From Paenibacillus taihuensis (GTDB lineage: Bacteria; Bacillota; Bacilli; Paenibacillales; Paenibacillaceae), in NCBI RefSeq assembly GCF_003386535.1, contig NZ_QTTN01000056.1, positions 1 through 37,203 on the forward strand: DNA of 37,203 bases. The letters run 5' to 3'. A program made the position numbers and the translations under genes. Below the pieces are notes generated by a model. The model saw only the letters and a program-made list of their open reading frames with translations, did no database searches and was not told where the DNA came from. Of this stretch, positions 24,482 to 33,140 are shown piece after piece (the first letter of the stretch is position 1; each line of letters starts with the position of its first letter).

Positions 24482-24521
24482 AAAAGATAGTTTGGAGTTA
24501 CAGTTAGGGGTTTTGAAGCAG

Positions 24522-26630
24522 ATGAAACGATTCGTGTTCAGGCATGGCGCCGGTGGCAAAAAGCTTCGAATACCGGTTCGGATTCAGCTGGAACGCTGGA
24601 TGCCTTTCTTAAAACGGCTGCAACGGTGGCTGATCTATTCGGGAGCAGCTCTACTGCTCTTATTCATGGTGGCTTTTGGTTTCCTCTATTATTTGCGCGT
24701 GCAGGCTCTTCCTGCTTCGGCGATTAGCCAAACGTCGCAGATGCTGGATGCACAAGGCCACGTCATCGACACTTTTCATGCCGGCGAGAACCGACAGTCG
24801 GTACCGCTGAAAGAAATATCGCCGTATTTGCTCGAAGCGACGCTGGCGATCGAGGATCAACGATTCTACGAGCATATTGGCTTCGATCTAAAAGGGATGG
24901 CTCGCGCTGCCGTCGTTAACGTCGAGCATCTATCGCGGAAGCAAGGGGCCAGCACGTTGACGCAGCAGCTTGCCCGCAATTTGTATTTGACGCATGAGCG
25001 GACTTGGTCTCGGAAGCTGAAGGAAGCGATGTATACGATTCAGCTGGAGATGCATTACTCCAAGGACGAGATTCTGGCGCTCTACTTGAACGAAATCTAC
25101 TATGGTCACGGCGCTTATGGAGCCGAAGCTGCGTCGGAGCTGTATTTTGGCAAGCATGTCTCCGAGCTGACTCTCGCCGAAAGCGCGATGCTTGCAGGCA
25201 TTCCGAAAGGACCGAAGTATTACTCGCCATATATGGATATGAAAAATGCGAAGGATCGTCAGCGGACCATTCTGCAGACGATGGCGGACCAGGGCATTAT
25301 TCAGCAGTCTGATGCGAAAGCCGCAGGCGCTGAACTGCTGACGTTCGTCCCGCTTGGCACGAGCAAAGCGAGCGGCATGGCACCTTACTTCCGCGATTAT
25401 ATTCGGTATATCGCGGTCGATAAGCTCGGCATCGATGAGCGGACGCTGAGCGAAGGCGGCATTCGGATCTTCACGACGCTGGATCCGGTGGCGCAGCACG
25501 CCGCCGAAGAAGCAGTGGCGAATGGCATTCCGGAGGACTCGCAGCAGCAGGCTGCGCTCATCTCGATCGACCCGCGCACCGGTTATATCAAAGCGATGGT
25601 CGGCGGACGCGATTACAAGACGAATCAATATAACCGCGTCTTCGCCAAGACGCGGCAGCCGGGCTCGTCGTTCAAACCGATCCTGTATCTGACCGCGCTG
25701 CAGCAAGGCGTGATGACGCCGATGTCGAAGTTCAAGAGCGCGCCGACGATCTTCACATATGATGAAGGGCGCAAGACGTATTCGCCGAGCAACTATAACA
25801 GCAAGTATGTCGGCGATTATATTGATATGCGGCAGGCGATTGCGAGCTCCGACAACATCTATGCGGTGAACTCGATTATGACCGTTGGGCCGGAGAAGGT
25901 TATCGACATGGCGCACAAGCTCGGCATCGTAAGCCCGATGCAGCCGGTGCCGTCGCTGGCGCTCGGCACGTTCCCGATCAGCCCGATGGAGATGGCGTCC
26001 GCGTTCAGCACGCTCGCCAACGGCGGCATTCGGATGGAGCCGACGGCGATTCTGCGAATCGAGGACAGCAAAGGCGAAGTGCTCTACGAAGCGAAGCCTG
26101 CTTCGTACTCCGTCGTTGATGCGGCTCACGCGTATGTGCTGACGAGCCTAATGGAGAGCGTCTTCGATACCGGCGGCACCGCTGGCCGGGTATCGGCGAT
26201 GATCAAGCGGCCGGTCGCCGGCAAGACCGGCACGACCGCGACCGACGCGTGGCTCGTCGGCTACACGCCCGAGCTATCGACAGCGGTGTGGGTCGGATAC
26301 GACAAGGGCCGCAAGCTGACGCAGACGGAAGCGCGGCGGGCTGCCCCGATCTTCGCCAACTATACAGAGGCGGCGCTTTCGGCGGTTCCGCCGAAGATCT
26401 TCCCGCTGCCGGACGGCGTCGTGTCCGTGTACATCGACCCGAGCAGCGGCAAGCTCGCCGGCAAAACATGCCCGAACCGCCGGCTCGAGACGTTCGTCAG
26501 CGGCACGCAGCCGGTCGAGGTGTGCGGCGTTCACGGCGATTCGCCGGTGTCGCCGGACGGCAACGCCGACGCGAAGGCCGCGCAGACGAAGGCATGGTGG
26601 AAGGTGTTCAAGCGCTGGTGGAAGAATTAG
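24522..26630 (+). CDS. pbpG: Class A penicillin-binding protein (PbpG-like)
   Basis: Bifunctional peptidoglycan synthase of 702 aa. A basic cytoplasmic N-terminus and one membrane helix (about 35-58) are followed by a glycosyltransferase domain with EDQRFYEHIGFDLKG, GASTLTQQLARNL and LNEIYYGHGAYG. The transpeptidase domain has SSFKP (SxxK), SSDN (SxN) and KTGT. The ATG at 24522 follows AGGGG by 11 nt; a TTG ten codons earlier lies almost at the transcription start. PbpG of B. subtilis builds spore germ-cell wall. The shared location beside speE and ywhD and the SigG promoter support the same role here. The C-terminus is Lys/Trp-rich. Confidence 0.95.
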   Translation: MKRFVFRHGAGGKKLRIPVRIQLERWMPFLKRLQRWLIYSGAALLLLFMVAFGFLYYLRVQALPASAISQTSQMLDAQGHVIDTFHAGENRQSVPLKEISPYLLEATLAIEDQRFYEHIGFDLKGMARAAVVNVEHLSRKQGASTLTQQLARNLYLTHERTWSRKLKEAMYTIQLEMHYSKDEILALYLNEIYYGHGAYGAEAASELYFGKHVSELTLAESAMLAGIPKGPKYYSPYMDMKNAKDRQRTILQTMADQGIIQQSDAKAAGAELLTFVPLGTSKASGMAPYFRDYIRYIAVDKLGIDERTLSEGGIRIFTTLDPVAQHAAEEAVANGIPEDSQQQAALISIDPRTGYIKAMVGGRDYKTNQYNRVFAKTRQPGSSFKPILYLTALQQGVMTPMSKFKSAPTIFTYDEGRKTYSPSNYNSKYVGDYIDMRQAIASSDNIYAVNSIMTVGPEKVIDMAHKLGIVSPMQPVPSLALGTFPISPMEMASAFSTLANGGIRMEPTAILRIEDSKGEVLYEAKPASYSVVDAAHAYVLTSLMESVFDTGGTAGRVSAMIKRPVAGKTGTTATDAWLVGYTPELSTAVWVGYDKGRKLTQTEARRAAPIFANYTEAALSAVPPKIFPLPDGVVSVYIDPSSGKLAGKTCPNRRLETFVSGTQPVEVCGVHGDSPVSPDGNADAKAAQTKAWWKVFKRWWKN

Positions 26631-26644
26631 CACCGTTATGAATG

Positions 26645-26702
26645 AAAGGCCCCTATACCGCGGCAGATTGGTGAAGCTGCCGGGTGTAGGGGCTTTATTT
26701 TA
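26645..26702. terminator. Bidirectional terminator between pbpG and the TIM-barrel gene
   Basis: AGGCCCCTATACC and TGTAGGGGCT pair, with an inner CGGCAG/CTGCCG stem, and TTTATTTTATT follows on the plus strand. The genes converge here, and weaker T-rich sequence (CCTTTCATT) follows on the minus strand. Confidence 0.85.
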
Positions 26703-27536
26703 TTACAATGGAATCCGCAGCTCCGCAGCAACACCGCGAATGTAATCCGCCGCCTCACGGTATTCCTCGTTGCTCTTGAGGTGCTCGATCATCAGCGGCG
26801 TATCTGGATGCAGCTTGTGCAGCTCTGTCAGGAATGTCCGGTAGTCGAGCATTCCTTGACCCGGAATGACCTCGTCTAGATGAACCGTTAGGTTGCTGCG
26901 CAGCAAGGTATCCTTGGCATGGCAGTTGCGAATATAGGGTCCCAGCTTACTGAAGAAATCGCGAATCAGATCGCCATTCCTGTAGTACGCCCGCGGGCTG
27001 CTAATGATGTTCACGGGGTCGAAGTGAACGCCGAAGCCTTGGCGATCGATCGCCTTGATCAAGTCAAGATAGGTATCCGCCGAATCGGGGAATACCCAAG
27101 GCATCATCTCTAGCGCGAATACCGTTCTCTGCGGCTTCACTGCATCGATAATATCCCGCACGGTTTCTACAATAAGATCAAACGTATTCGCGCTGAAATT
27201 ATCCGGATGCGGTCCATCCCACTGCTCCCCCCGCGAACCGGCTATCGTTACACATACTGCTGATCCGATGCGCTCCGCAAGCTCTAGCCTTCTTTGACAA
27301 TACGCTATCGCTTCTCTTCTGGTCTGCTCGTTCGGACTAATCGGGTTACTCCAGGCTCCTACTTCGGAGATGACAATATCGTGCTCGCTGGCTGCCTTCA
27401 TATAGAGGTCGAGCTCGTGCAGCTGGTCCTCCCGATCAATCGGGCAAGTCGCCGCGCGGAACCCCGCCTGCTTATGCGCCAGTGCCCAGCTCTCCGGATT
27501 CTTCTCTTCTAGAAACACTTGTCCGCCTAGCCGCAT
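26703..27536 (-). CDS. Sugar phosphate isomerase/epimerase-like TIM-barrel protein
   Basis: Protein of 277 aa of the AP-endonuclease-2 superfamily, whose members include xylose isomerase-like and IolE/IolI-type enzymes. Metal-site candidates include Glu in FALEMMPW, Asp and His in GVHFDPVN, His in NCHAKD and Glu in PLMIEHL. No DNA-repair-specific feature is seen; a carbohydrate isomerase or epimerase role is likelier but the substrate is unknown. The ATG at 27536 has GGATGGG upstream. It stands alone, with its own extended -10 region upstream and no linked transporter or dehydrogenase. Confidence 0.82.
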   Translation of the reverse strand: MRLGGQVFLEEKNPESWALAHKQAGFRAATCPIDREDQLHELDLYMKAASEHDIVISEVGAWSNPISPNEQTRREAIAYCQRRLELAERIGSAVCVTIAGSRGEQWDGPHPDNFSANTFDLIVETVRDIIDAVKPQRTVFALEMMPWVFPDSADTYLDLIKAIDRQGFGVHFDPVNIISSPRAYYRNGDLIRDFFSKLGPYIRNCHAKDTLLRSNLTVHLDEVIPGQGMLDYRTFLTELHKLHPDTPLMIEHLKSNEEYREAADYIRGVAAELRIPL

Positions 27537-27691
27537 CGCTTCATCCCATCCTTTTGTACGCCATCGTTATTTAGCGTCAGTATATCATAATGTCATGGAA
27601 AATTTTCCTTTATTTGGACTACAAGGAGAAATAAGTTTAGTGCCGAATAAGAGCATGGAGACGAATGGATGATGAGAGGATGGTTGTACAT
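27537..27691. promoter_or_regulatory. Divergent promoter region with GGAAAATTTTCC palindrome
   Basis: A TGATATACT extended -10 faces the TIM-barrel gene on the minus strand. A perfect 12-bp palindrome GGAAAATTTTCC (27597-27608) lies nearby and could be an operator. No clear -35/-10 pair was found for the plus-strand VOC gene. Confidence 0.35.
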
Positions 27692-28144
27692 ATGGCAGGA
27701 ATACTCGGCAACAACATCATTACGCAAATCGGCATTCTCGTACACGATATTGAAAAGGTAAGCCAAGCTTACGCGGATTTCTTCGGCATCGACAAGCCGC
27801 CTGTAATTATCACCGATACAGCGGACAAGGCGCAAACGGAGTTTAACGGCGAACCGAGCGAGGCGCGGGCGAAGCTGGCGTTCTTCAATATGGGCTCGCT
27901 CCAGCTGGAGCTGATTGAACCGGACGAGCATCCGAGCACGTGGCGGAATTATTTGAATGAGCACGGCGAAGGGCCGCATCATATTGCTTTTGTCATTGAA
28001 GGGATGAAGGAGAAGATCGCGTTGCTGGAGGGCAAGGGATTTCCGCTCGAGCAAAAGGGGGAATATACCGGTGGGCGCTACGCCTACATGAACACGATTC
28101 CTGAGCTGAAGGTGCTTGTTGAACTGCTCGAAAACGACAAATAG
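27692..28144 (+). CDS. VOC family protein (glyoxalase/methylmalonyl-CoA epimerase-like)
   Basis: Protein of 150 aa with two beta-alpha-beta-beta-beta modules of the vicinal oxygen chelate fold. ITQIGILVHDIEKVSQAYADFFG is the first module and GPHHIAFVIEGMKEKIALLEGKG the second. Metal-ligand candidates are Gln/His near the N-terminus, Glu in LQLELIEP, His in GPHHIAF and Glu in LVELLE, as in methylmalonyl-CoA epimerases. The substrate is undetermined. The ATG at 27692 follows AGGATGG by about 8 nt; an ATG nine codons earlier (27665) also has a GGAG site and is possible. The SDR gene follows 14 nt later, so the two are one operon. Confidence 0.85.
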   Translation: MAGILGNNIITQIGILVHDIEKVSQAYADFFGIDKPPVIITDTADKAQTEFNGEPSEARAKLAFFNMGSLQLELIEPDEHPSTWRNYLNEHGEGPHHIAFVIEGMKEKIALLEGKGFPLEQKGEYTGGRYAYMNTIPELKVLVELLENDK

Positions 28145-28158
28145 GGAGCTGCTAATCG

Positions 28159-28863
28159 ATGTCGAAGAACGTGCTCATTACAGGCGCAAGCCGTGGGCTT
28201 GGCTATGAAATAGCTTCGGAAGCGCTGGAACGCGGATATAACGTGATCGCCGGCGTGCGTGATCCGGGAACTCCGGGCAAGCTGGCGGAGCTGCGTGCCA
28301 TGTATGGCGAGGATCGTATTCGGATTGCTCATCTGGACGTGGTCGATGAAGCAAGTATCGCTGCGCTGGCTGCGCGCTTGAAGCAAGAAGGACGGACGCT
28401 TGGCGCCATTATCAACAATGCCGCCATTCTAAAGGCGCGCGATACGCAAATTGAAGATCTGGACATGGACGAAGTCATCGAATCCTTCGATGTGAATGTG
28501 TACGGGCCTATGCGCGTAGTGAAGCATCTGCTCCCACTGCTGACGGAAGAGAACGCCGCGCTCATTAATGTATCGTCGGAAGCGGGCAGCCTTACCAAAG
28601 CATATCCCGGCGACTATCCGTATGCGATCTCGAAGACAGCGATGAATATGTTCACGCTGCAGCTGCACAGCTATTTGAAAGAACGCGGAGTGCTCGTGCT
28701 CAGCGTTCACCCTGGCTGGATGTACACGGACATGGGCGGCAACCAAGCGCCGACCGATCCGCGCGCGAGCGCACGCGGCATCCTCGATCTGATCGAGCGC
28801 CGCACCCAGACGGACAGCCGATGGCAGTTCGTGGACTATACAGGGCAGTCGATGCTGATATGA
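28159..28863 (+). CDS. Short-chain dehydrogenase/reductase
   Basis: NAD(P)-dependent oxidoreductase of 234 aa with a Rossmann fold. The cofactor site is TGASRGLG (8-15), the structural motif is NNAAI, the catalytic Ser is in NVSSEAGS and the YxxxK pair is in YAISK. PGWMYTDMGG follows as in the classical family. Arg in the VIAGVRDPG loop after the second strand hints at NADP preference; this is inference. It is the second gene of the VOC-SDR operon, with GGGAG upstream of the ATG at 28159. Its substrate is unknown. Confidence 0.9.
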   Translation: MSKNVLITGASRGLGYEIASEALERGYNVIAGVRDPGTPGKLAELRAMYGEDRIRIAHLDVVDEASIAALAARLKQEGRTLGAIINNAAILKARDTQIEDLDMDEVIESFDVNVYGPMRVVKHLLPLLTEENAALINVSSEAGSLTKAYPGDYPYAISKTAMNMFTLQLHSYLKERGVLVLSVHPGWMYTDMGGNQAPTDPRASARGILDLIERRTQTDSRWQFVDYTGQSMLI

Positions 28864-28908
28864 AAAAAGGCCTCGCATTCCGCTGGTTAAGCGGGTGCGA
28901 GGCTTTTT
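28863..28908 (+). terminator. Terminator of the VOC-SDR operon
   Basis: AAAAAGGCCTCGCA and TGCGAGGCTTTTT pair with an inner CCGCT/AGCGG stem. The T-run follows directly. Confidence 0.92.
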
Positions 28909-28910
28909 GG

Positions 28911-29035
28911 TGGTTGAGTTAGGTTGGGTTGGGTTGGGTTGGGTTGGGTTGGGTTGGGTTGGGTTGGGTTGGGTTGGGTTGGGTTGGGTTGGGTTGAGTT
29001 GGGTTGGGTTGGGTTAGGTTAGGTTAGGTTGGGTT
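28911..29035 (+). repeat. GGGTT pentanucleotide tandem repeat
   Basis: About 25 five-base units over 125 bp. Fourteen consecutive perfect GGGTT units (28926-28995) are flanked by variant units AGGTT, GAGTT and TGGTT. The G-runs every 5 nt on the plus strand could form G-quadruplexes. It lies just after a terminator, in a non-coding block between convergent genes. Confidence 0.97.
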
Positions 29036-29138
29036 GATTGCCGGAAAAGTGGACATTTCAGCTCCGAATGCATGCTATAGTGCCGCTGGAGTTCCTTAGA
29101 ATTCCAAACAGGCGGTTTCTGGGCAAATAAGCGTTGCA
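29036..29138 (+). other. Spacer between repeats
   Basis: About 100 nt between the GGGTT array and the 51-bp repeats. Nothing recognisable is seen except possible decayed repeat sequence. Confidence 0.4.
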
Positions 29139-29148
29139 CTGTTCCTTA

Positions 29149-29352
29149 GTAGATACTCCAGGTCTCTACTTTGGCGAAAATGGGGTTCGATCGGCGAATG
29201 TAGTTACCCTAGGTCACTACTTTGGTACGAAACCGCAAATTACAGCTAATGTAGATACTCCAGAGCACTACATTTGCGGAAAAGCACCGGTTTCGGCGGA
29301 TGTAGATACTCTGAGGCATCACATTGGTGCGAAACTGCCGGTTTTCTTTAAA
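29149..29352 (+). repeat. Four imperfect 51-bp tandem repeats
   Basis: Units start at 29149, 29200, 29251 and 29302, exactly 51 nt apart, each with GTAGATACTC or GTAGTTACCC. A second conserved block, (A/C)TAC(T/A)TTTG or the like, follows after about 9 nt, and each of the first three units ends (G/C)(G/C)(C/G)GAAT-like before the next. GTAG and CTAC within the first three units can pair to form a small stem. The spacing is constant but the sequence has drifted, so the array is old. One frame stays open across all four units (17 residues per unit) but lacks a ribosome binding site. Confidence 0.85.
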
Positions 29353-29375
29353 GAGGGGTCCTAGCACCGCTCTTT

Positions 29376-29435
29376 CCTATACCTATACCTATACCTATAC
29401 CTATACCTATACCTATACCTATACCTTTGCCTATA
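29376..29435 (+). repeat. CCTATA hexanucleotide tandem repeat
   Basis: Eight perfect CCTATA units (29376-29423), then one CCTTTG variant and one more CCTATA. It ends 4 nt before the stop codon of the convergent ABC transporter gene. Confidence 0.97.
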
Positions 29436-29438
29436 CCG

Positions 29439-31226
29439 CTACCCCTTCGCCCGCTCGTCCCCGCTCCATAGCTCCTGGAACGTCTCGTTTGTACGAAGCA
29501 GCTCCTCCGCGGTGCCTTCCGCTTCGATGCGGCCTTCCTTCATGACGATAATATGATCGGCATGCGTCAATGCCGCACGGCGGTGCGAGACGACGAGGCA
29601 GGTCGCGTCGCCCCTGCTCTCGAACAGCCGCTCCCACAGCTTCTGCTCCGTCTCGACATCCAGCGCGCTCGAGAGGTCGTCGAACACGTACAGCTGTGCA
29701 TCGCGCACGAGCATGCGCGCAGCCGCCGTCCGCTGCATTTGGCCGCCGGACAGCTTCACGCCGCGCGGCCCGATCATCGTCTCCAGCCCATGCTGGAGAT
29801 GCTCGATGTCGTACTCCATCACCGCGGCGTGGATCGCGCCTTCCAGCGCGCCGTCCTCTTCCCGCTGCCCAAGCAAAATATTGTTGCGCAGCGTGTCACT
29901 GTACATCCGCGGAATTTGCGCGGAGTACGCGCTATTCGCCGGCGTGAAGAACGTGCCCGGGTCCTGGACGACCCGGCCGTTCCATTTGATCGTCCCCTCG
30001 TCCTTCGGCAGCAGGCCGAGCAATGTACGGACGAGCGTCGTTTTGCCGGAGCCGATCGTGCCCGTTACAACGGTGAACGATCCGCCCTTCAGCTGCAGCC
30101 GTACATCCTCGATGCCCCGGCCCGTTTCCGGGAACCGGTACGTCAAGCCGGACACCTCCAAAGCACGAAGCGGCCCGGCAGCATCAGAAGCAACCGAACC
30201 CGCAGCAACCTCGGCCAACTCTTCGTCATGCCCCTTGCGCAGATACAGCGTATCCTTCAAAGTCAGCAGCCTCGCCGGCGCGCCTTGCAGCAGCGTCAGC
30301 AGCCGTTCGAGCGCGACGCCCATCTGCTTGAAGTGCGTAATGAATGTCCCGACGTTCGTAATAATGGACGTGATGAACGTTAAGTAGTAGACGAACAGCG
30401 AGAAATCGCCGATCGTAAACGAGCCCGACTGCATCTTCTGCCCCGCAACCAGCAAGATTAGCCCCGTTCCCAGATTGACGGTGTTCGCAAAGATCGAGTT
30501 TAACGCCTCGCCCATCAGCTTATCCTTCAGCATCGTGCGGCGGCGGTCGTCATTGAACTGTCTGAACCGTTCAATCACACGTTCTTCCGCGCCTGCCACT
30601 TGAATCGCCTGCACATTGCTGAACATCTCGCTGATCGCGCCGGTTACGCGCGAAGTCGATTCCCGGCTCGCAGCCCGATATTTCTGCAGCCGCGACGTCG
30701 ACAGCTGTGCAACGGACACAACAACGACTAGCGGCAGGAATACGAGCAAAGTCATCTGCAAATCGATGCCGACAAGAATGTAGCTCGACACCGCCGCGAA
30801 GCAGGTTAAGCCGAACACGTCGACGGACCAGCTCGCCGCTTCCTCCGACTGGTCGACATCGTCGCGGAAGTGGCTGATCGCCTCGCCCGGCGAAACAGGG
30901 ATCGCTCGTGCGCCGGGCTGTTTCAAGACATGCTGCAGCAAGTTGCGGCGAAGCATCATCCCCATGCGGAAGCGGAACTGCACGTCGGTAATGAAGCCAA
31001 GCACGATAACAACGACGCGGCCAACCGAGGCGCCAAGCACCAGCGCGATGATGCCCCAGGTGCCCATCTTCAGCGAACCGCTGCCGGTGAGCGAGTCGAA
31101 GAACTCTTTTGTAATAAGACCCGGCACGATCGGCACCAGGTAAATAATTGACCAAGCCAGCGCGTTAAACACATACAGCCTCGTCCGGTAGGTAATCAGC
31201 CGGATCAGATATTGAAGGGTCGTCAT
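29439..31226 (-). CDS. ABC exporter half-transporter, degenerate-site subunit
   Basis: Protein of 595 aa with a six-helix transmembrane domain (about 15-310) and a C-terminal ATPase domain. Walker A is GTIGSGKT, the signature LSGGQ is canonical, and the switch His is in VVSHRRA. The residue after Walker B is Asp (YVFDDLSSALD) instead of the catalytic Glu. This is typical of one subunit of heterodimeric exporters such as BmrCD or TM287/288. The ATG at 31226 overlaps the upstream stop by 4 nt (ATGA), indicating coupled translation with the partner. The substrate is not predictable; drugs, lipids or peptides are all possible. Confidence 0.92.
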   Translation of the reverse strand: MTTLQYLIRLITYRTRLYVFNALAWSIIYLVPIVPGLITKEFFDSLTGSGSLKMGTWGIIALVLGASVGRVVVIVLGFITDVQFRFRMGMMLRRNLLQHVLKQPGARAIPVSPGEAISHFRDDVDQSEEAASWSVDVFGLTCFAAVSSYILVGIDLQMTLLVFLPLVVVVSVAQLSTSRLQKYRAASRESTSRVTGAISEMFSNVQAIQVAGAEERVIERFRQFNDDRRRTMLKDKLMGEALNSIFANTVNLGTGLILLVAGQKMQSGSFTIGDFSLFVYYLTFITSIITNVGTFITHFKQMGVALERLLTLLQGAPARLLTLKDTLYLRKGHDEELAEVAAGSVASDAAGPLRALEVSGLTYRFPETGRGIEDVRLQLKGGSFTVVTGTIGSGKTTLVRTLLGLLPKDEGTIKWNGRVVQDPGTFFTPANSAYSAQIPRMYSDTLRNNILLGQREEDGALEGAIHAAVMEYDIEHLQHGLETMIGPRGVKLSGGQMQRTAAARMLVRDAQLYVFDDLSSALDVETEQKLWERLFESRGDATCLVVSHRRAALTHADHIIVMKEGRIEAEGTAEELLRTNETFQELWSGDERAKG

Positions 31227-32989
31227 ACGAGCACCTCCTCAAGCCCTGTCGCCAGCATCGTGCTGAAACGCGACGAAGGGTCGGCGGCAAGCTGCGTCCT
31301 GCGGCCATATTCAATGATGCGGCCATTCTCCAGGATGAGGATTTGGTCCGCCCGCTGCACGGTTGCCAGACGGTGCGCAATAATGATGCAGGAGCGATTC
31401 GCAAGCAGCCTGCTGATCGCCTCTTCAATGCGCTGCTCCGTCAACGGGTCGAGCCTCGACGAAGCTTCATCCATAATGACGAGCCCCGGATCGGTCAGGA
31501 ATACCCTGGCAAAAGCAAGCAGCTGCGCCTCGCCGGCAGACAATGAACCGCCGCCCGAAGCGAGCCGCGTATCCAAGCCTTCAGGCATCGCAGCATACCA
31601 GCTTCCAAGCCCCAGCTGCTCCAGCACTTCCACAATCCGCTCATCGCGGATCGACTCGTCGTAGAAGGTGAGATTGTCGCGGATGGTACCCTCGATAATC
31701 TCGATATTTTGCGTCACGAGCGTTACGCGCTTGCGCAGCTGGTTCAGCTTCAGCTGGCGAATATCCGTATCGCCAAGCTTGATCGCTCCTTCCTGCGGAT
31801 CATAGAACCGCAGCAGCAGCCGGGCCAGCGTCGACTTCCCGCTCCCCGTCCGGCCGAGCAGCCCGAGCACCTCGCCAGGCTGGAGCTGCAGCGCCAAGCT
31901 GTCCAGCGTCGGCTCGGCACCTCCATCCTCATAGCGGAACGTCACATCGTCGAACTTCACGGCGAGCGCCCCTGCCGGAAGCGCCGCACCCGGACCGTCC
32001 GCGATGGAAGAGCGCGTCTCGAACAGCGCGCGAATGCGGGTAATGCTCGCGTCTGCCTTTTGCAAATCCTCCATTTGGGTACGGATCTTCTCGATTGGCT
32101 TCGATAACAGCTCTGTATAGTAGAAGATCAGATAGACCGTTCCGATTGTAATGGAGCCCTGCTTCCATAAATAGGCGCTAATCGCGAACGCCATTGCGTT
32201 ACCGAGCGCGAACACAATGATCGTCGTGCTCCACATCGAGGCGAAGCCGAGGAACGCCTTAATCCGCAGCGGCAGCATGACGCGCAGCATCCGATAGAAG
32301 CGGCCCATCACGAAGCCGGCTGCACCGTTCGCGCGAATATCCTCCGTCCCTTCCAGCTGCTCGCCGATAAATCCGTACAGCTCCGCGTTCGCCTGCCGCC
32401 ACTTCGTCCAGAGCGGCGATGCGAGCCTTCGGATGCGCTGAATGACGAACACCGCCGCGATGACAAACACGGTCATCCCCGTGCCGATCATCCAGCTTTC
32501 CCGAAACAGCAGCACGAGAATGCCGATCATCAGCAGCGCATTGCCGATCAAGTTAATGATTAAGCTGGAGAAGAAATTCGCGAGCGCATTCACATCGCCG
32601 TCGACCCGTTCAATAATCGCGCCTGATGTATGCGACTTGTGAAACGGCATATCCAGCGATAGACAGTGCGCCGCCAAGTCGCCGCGGAGCGCATTCGTCG
32701 TTTTCCAACCGACATTCTCGCTGAAATACGTTGCGACCACCGATACAATCCCCTGCACCACCGAGAAGCCAATAAACAAGCACGCGGCCAGCAGCAGCGG
32801 CTGAAGATCGGCCTCCGACTGCGCTTTATCAATAAAGAAGCGAATAATCTGCGGGTTCACCAGCTGCAGAGCGGTAGATAGAATGAGGAGCGCTGCAAGT
32901 CCGATGATCGTCCGTTTCTGCGGCAATAGATAGCGCCTCAGCAGCTCGCCGTAATGCCCTCGCGAAGCCATGCGCCTCTCACTGGTCAA
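31223..32989 (-). CDS. ABC exporter half-transporter, catalytic-site subunit
   Basis: Protein of 588 aa with a six-helix transmembrane domain (about 25-310) and an ATPase domain. Walker A is GRTGSGKS, Walker B has the catalytic Glu (LVIMDEASSRLD) and the switch His is in IIIAHRLA. The signature is LSAGE instead of LSGGQ. It therefore complements its neighbour: this subunit's Walker motifs plus the neighbour's LSGGQ make the active site. The reverse pairing makes the degenerate one. The start is a TTG at 32989 with AGGAGG 8 nt upstream; an ATG six codons later has a poorer site. An extended -10 (TGTTATAGT) lies upstream, and ywhD precedes it in the same direction after a terminator. Confidence 0.92.
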   Translation of the reverse strand: MTSERRMASRGHYGELLRRYLLPQKRTIIGLAALLILSTALQLVNPQIIRFFIDKAQSEADLQPLLLAACLFIGFSVVQGIVSVVATYFSENVGWKTTNALRGDLAAHCLSLDMPFHKSHTSGAIIERVDGDVNALANFFSSLIINLIGNALLMIGILVLLFRESWMIGTGMTVFVIAAVFVIQRIRRLASPLWTKWRQANAELYGFIGEQLEGTEDIRANGAAGFVMGRFYRMLRVMLPLRIKAFLGFASMWSTTIIVFALGNAMAFAISAYLWKQGSITIGTVYLIFYYTELLSKPIEKIRTQMEDLQKADASITRIRALFETRSSIADGPGAALPAGALAVKFDDVTFRYEDGGAEPTLDSLALQLQPGEVLGLLGRTGSGKSTLARLLLRFYDPQEGAIKLGDTDIRQLKLNQLRKRVTLVTQNIEIIEGTIRDNLTFYDESIRDERIVEVLEQLGLGSWYAAMPEGLDTRLASGGGSLSAGEAQLLAFARVFLTDPGLVIMDEASSRLDPLTEQRIEEAISRLLANRSCIIIAHRLATVQRADQILILENGRIIEYGRRTQLAADPSSRFSTMLATGLEEVLV

Positions 32990-33077
32990 TTAAAGCCCCT
33001 CCTTTGACAGAACGAATGTTCCAGTCCCATGACTATAACATATCCACCCTTATCCAGAATAGGCACAAGTCGCCTAA

Positions 33078-33115
33078 AATAAAAGACCGCCACTCGTAAG
33101 AGTCAGGCGGTCTGA
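33078..33115 (-). terminator. ywhD terminator
   Basis: On the minus strand AGACCGCC and GGCGGTCT pair, with an inner ACTC/GAGT stem, followed by TTTATTTT. It separates ywhD from the ABC operon. Confidence 0.9.
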
Positions 33116-33140
33116 AACAGCAATATGGTTGATGAATTCG

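Noticed and set aside
24930..26129. Minus-strand frame of 399 codons opposite pbpG
   Set aside because: It is rich in Arg, Leu and His as expected for an antisense shadow, and pbpG motifs are intact on the other strand.
29149..29352. CRISPR array
   Set aside because: The units are directly abutting and drifted along their whole length, with no constant repeat alternating with unique spacers and no cas gene nearby.
29134..29364. 76-codon frame through the 51-bp repeats as a repeat protein gene
   Set aside because: The start would be TTG with no Shine-Dalgarno, the units are drifted, and a 51-nt period keeps a frame open by chance. Kept only as an observation in the repeat entry.
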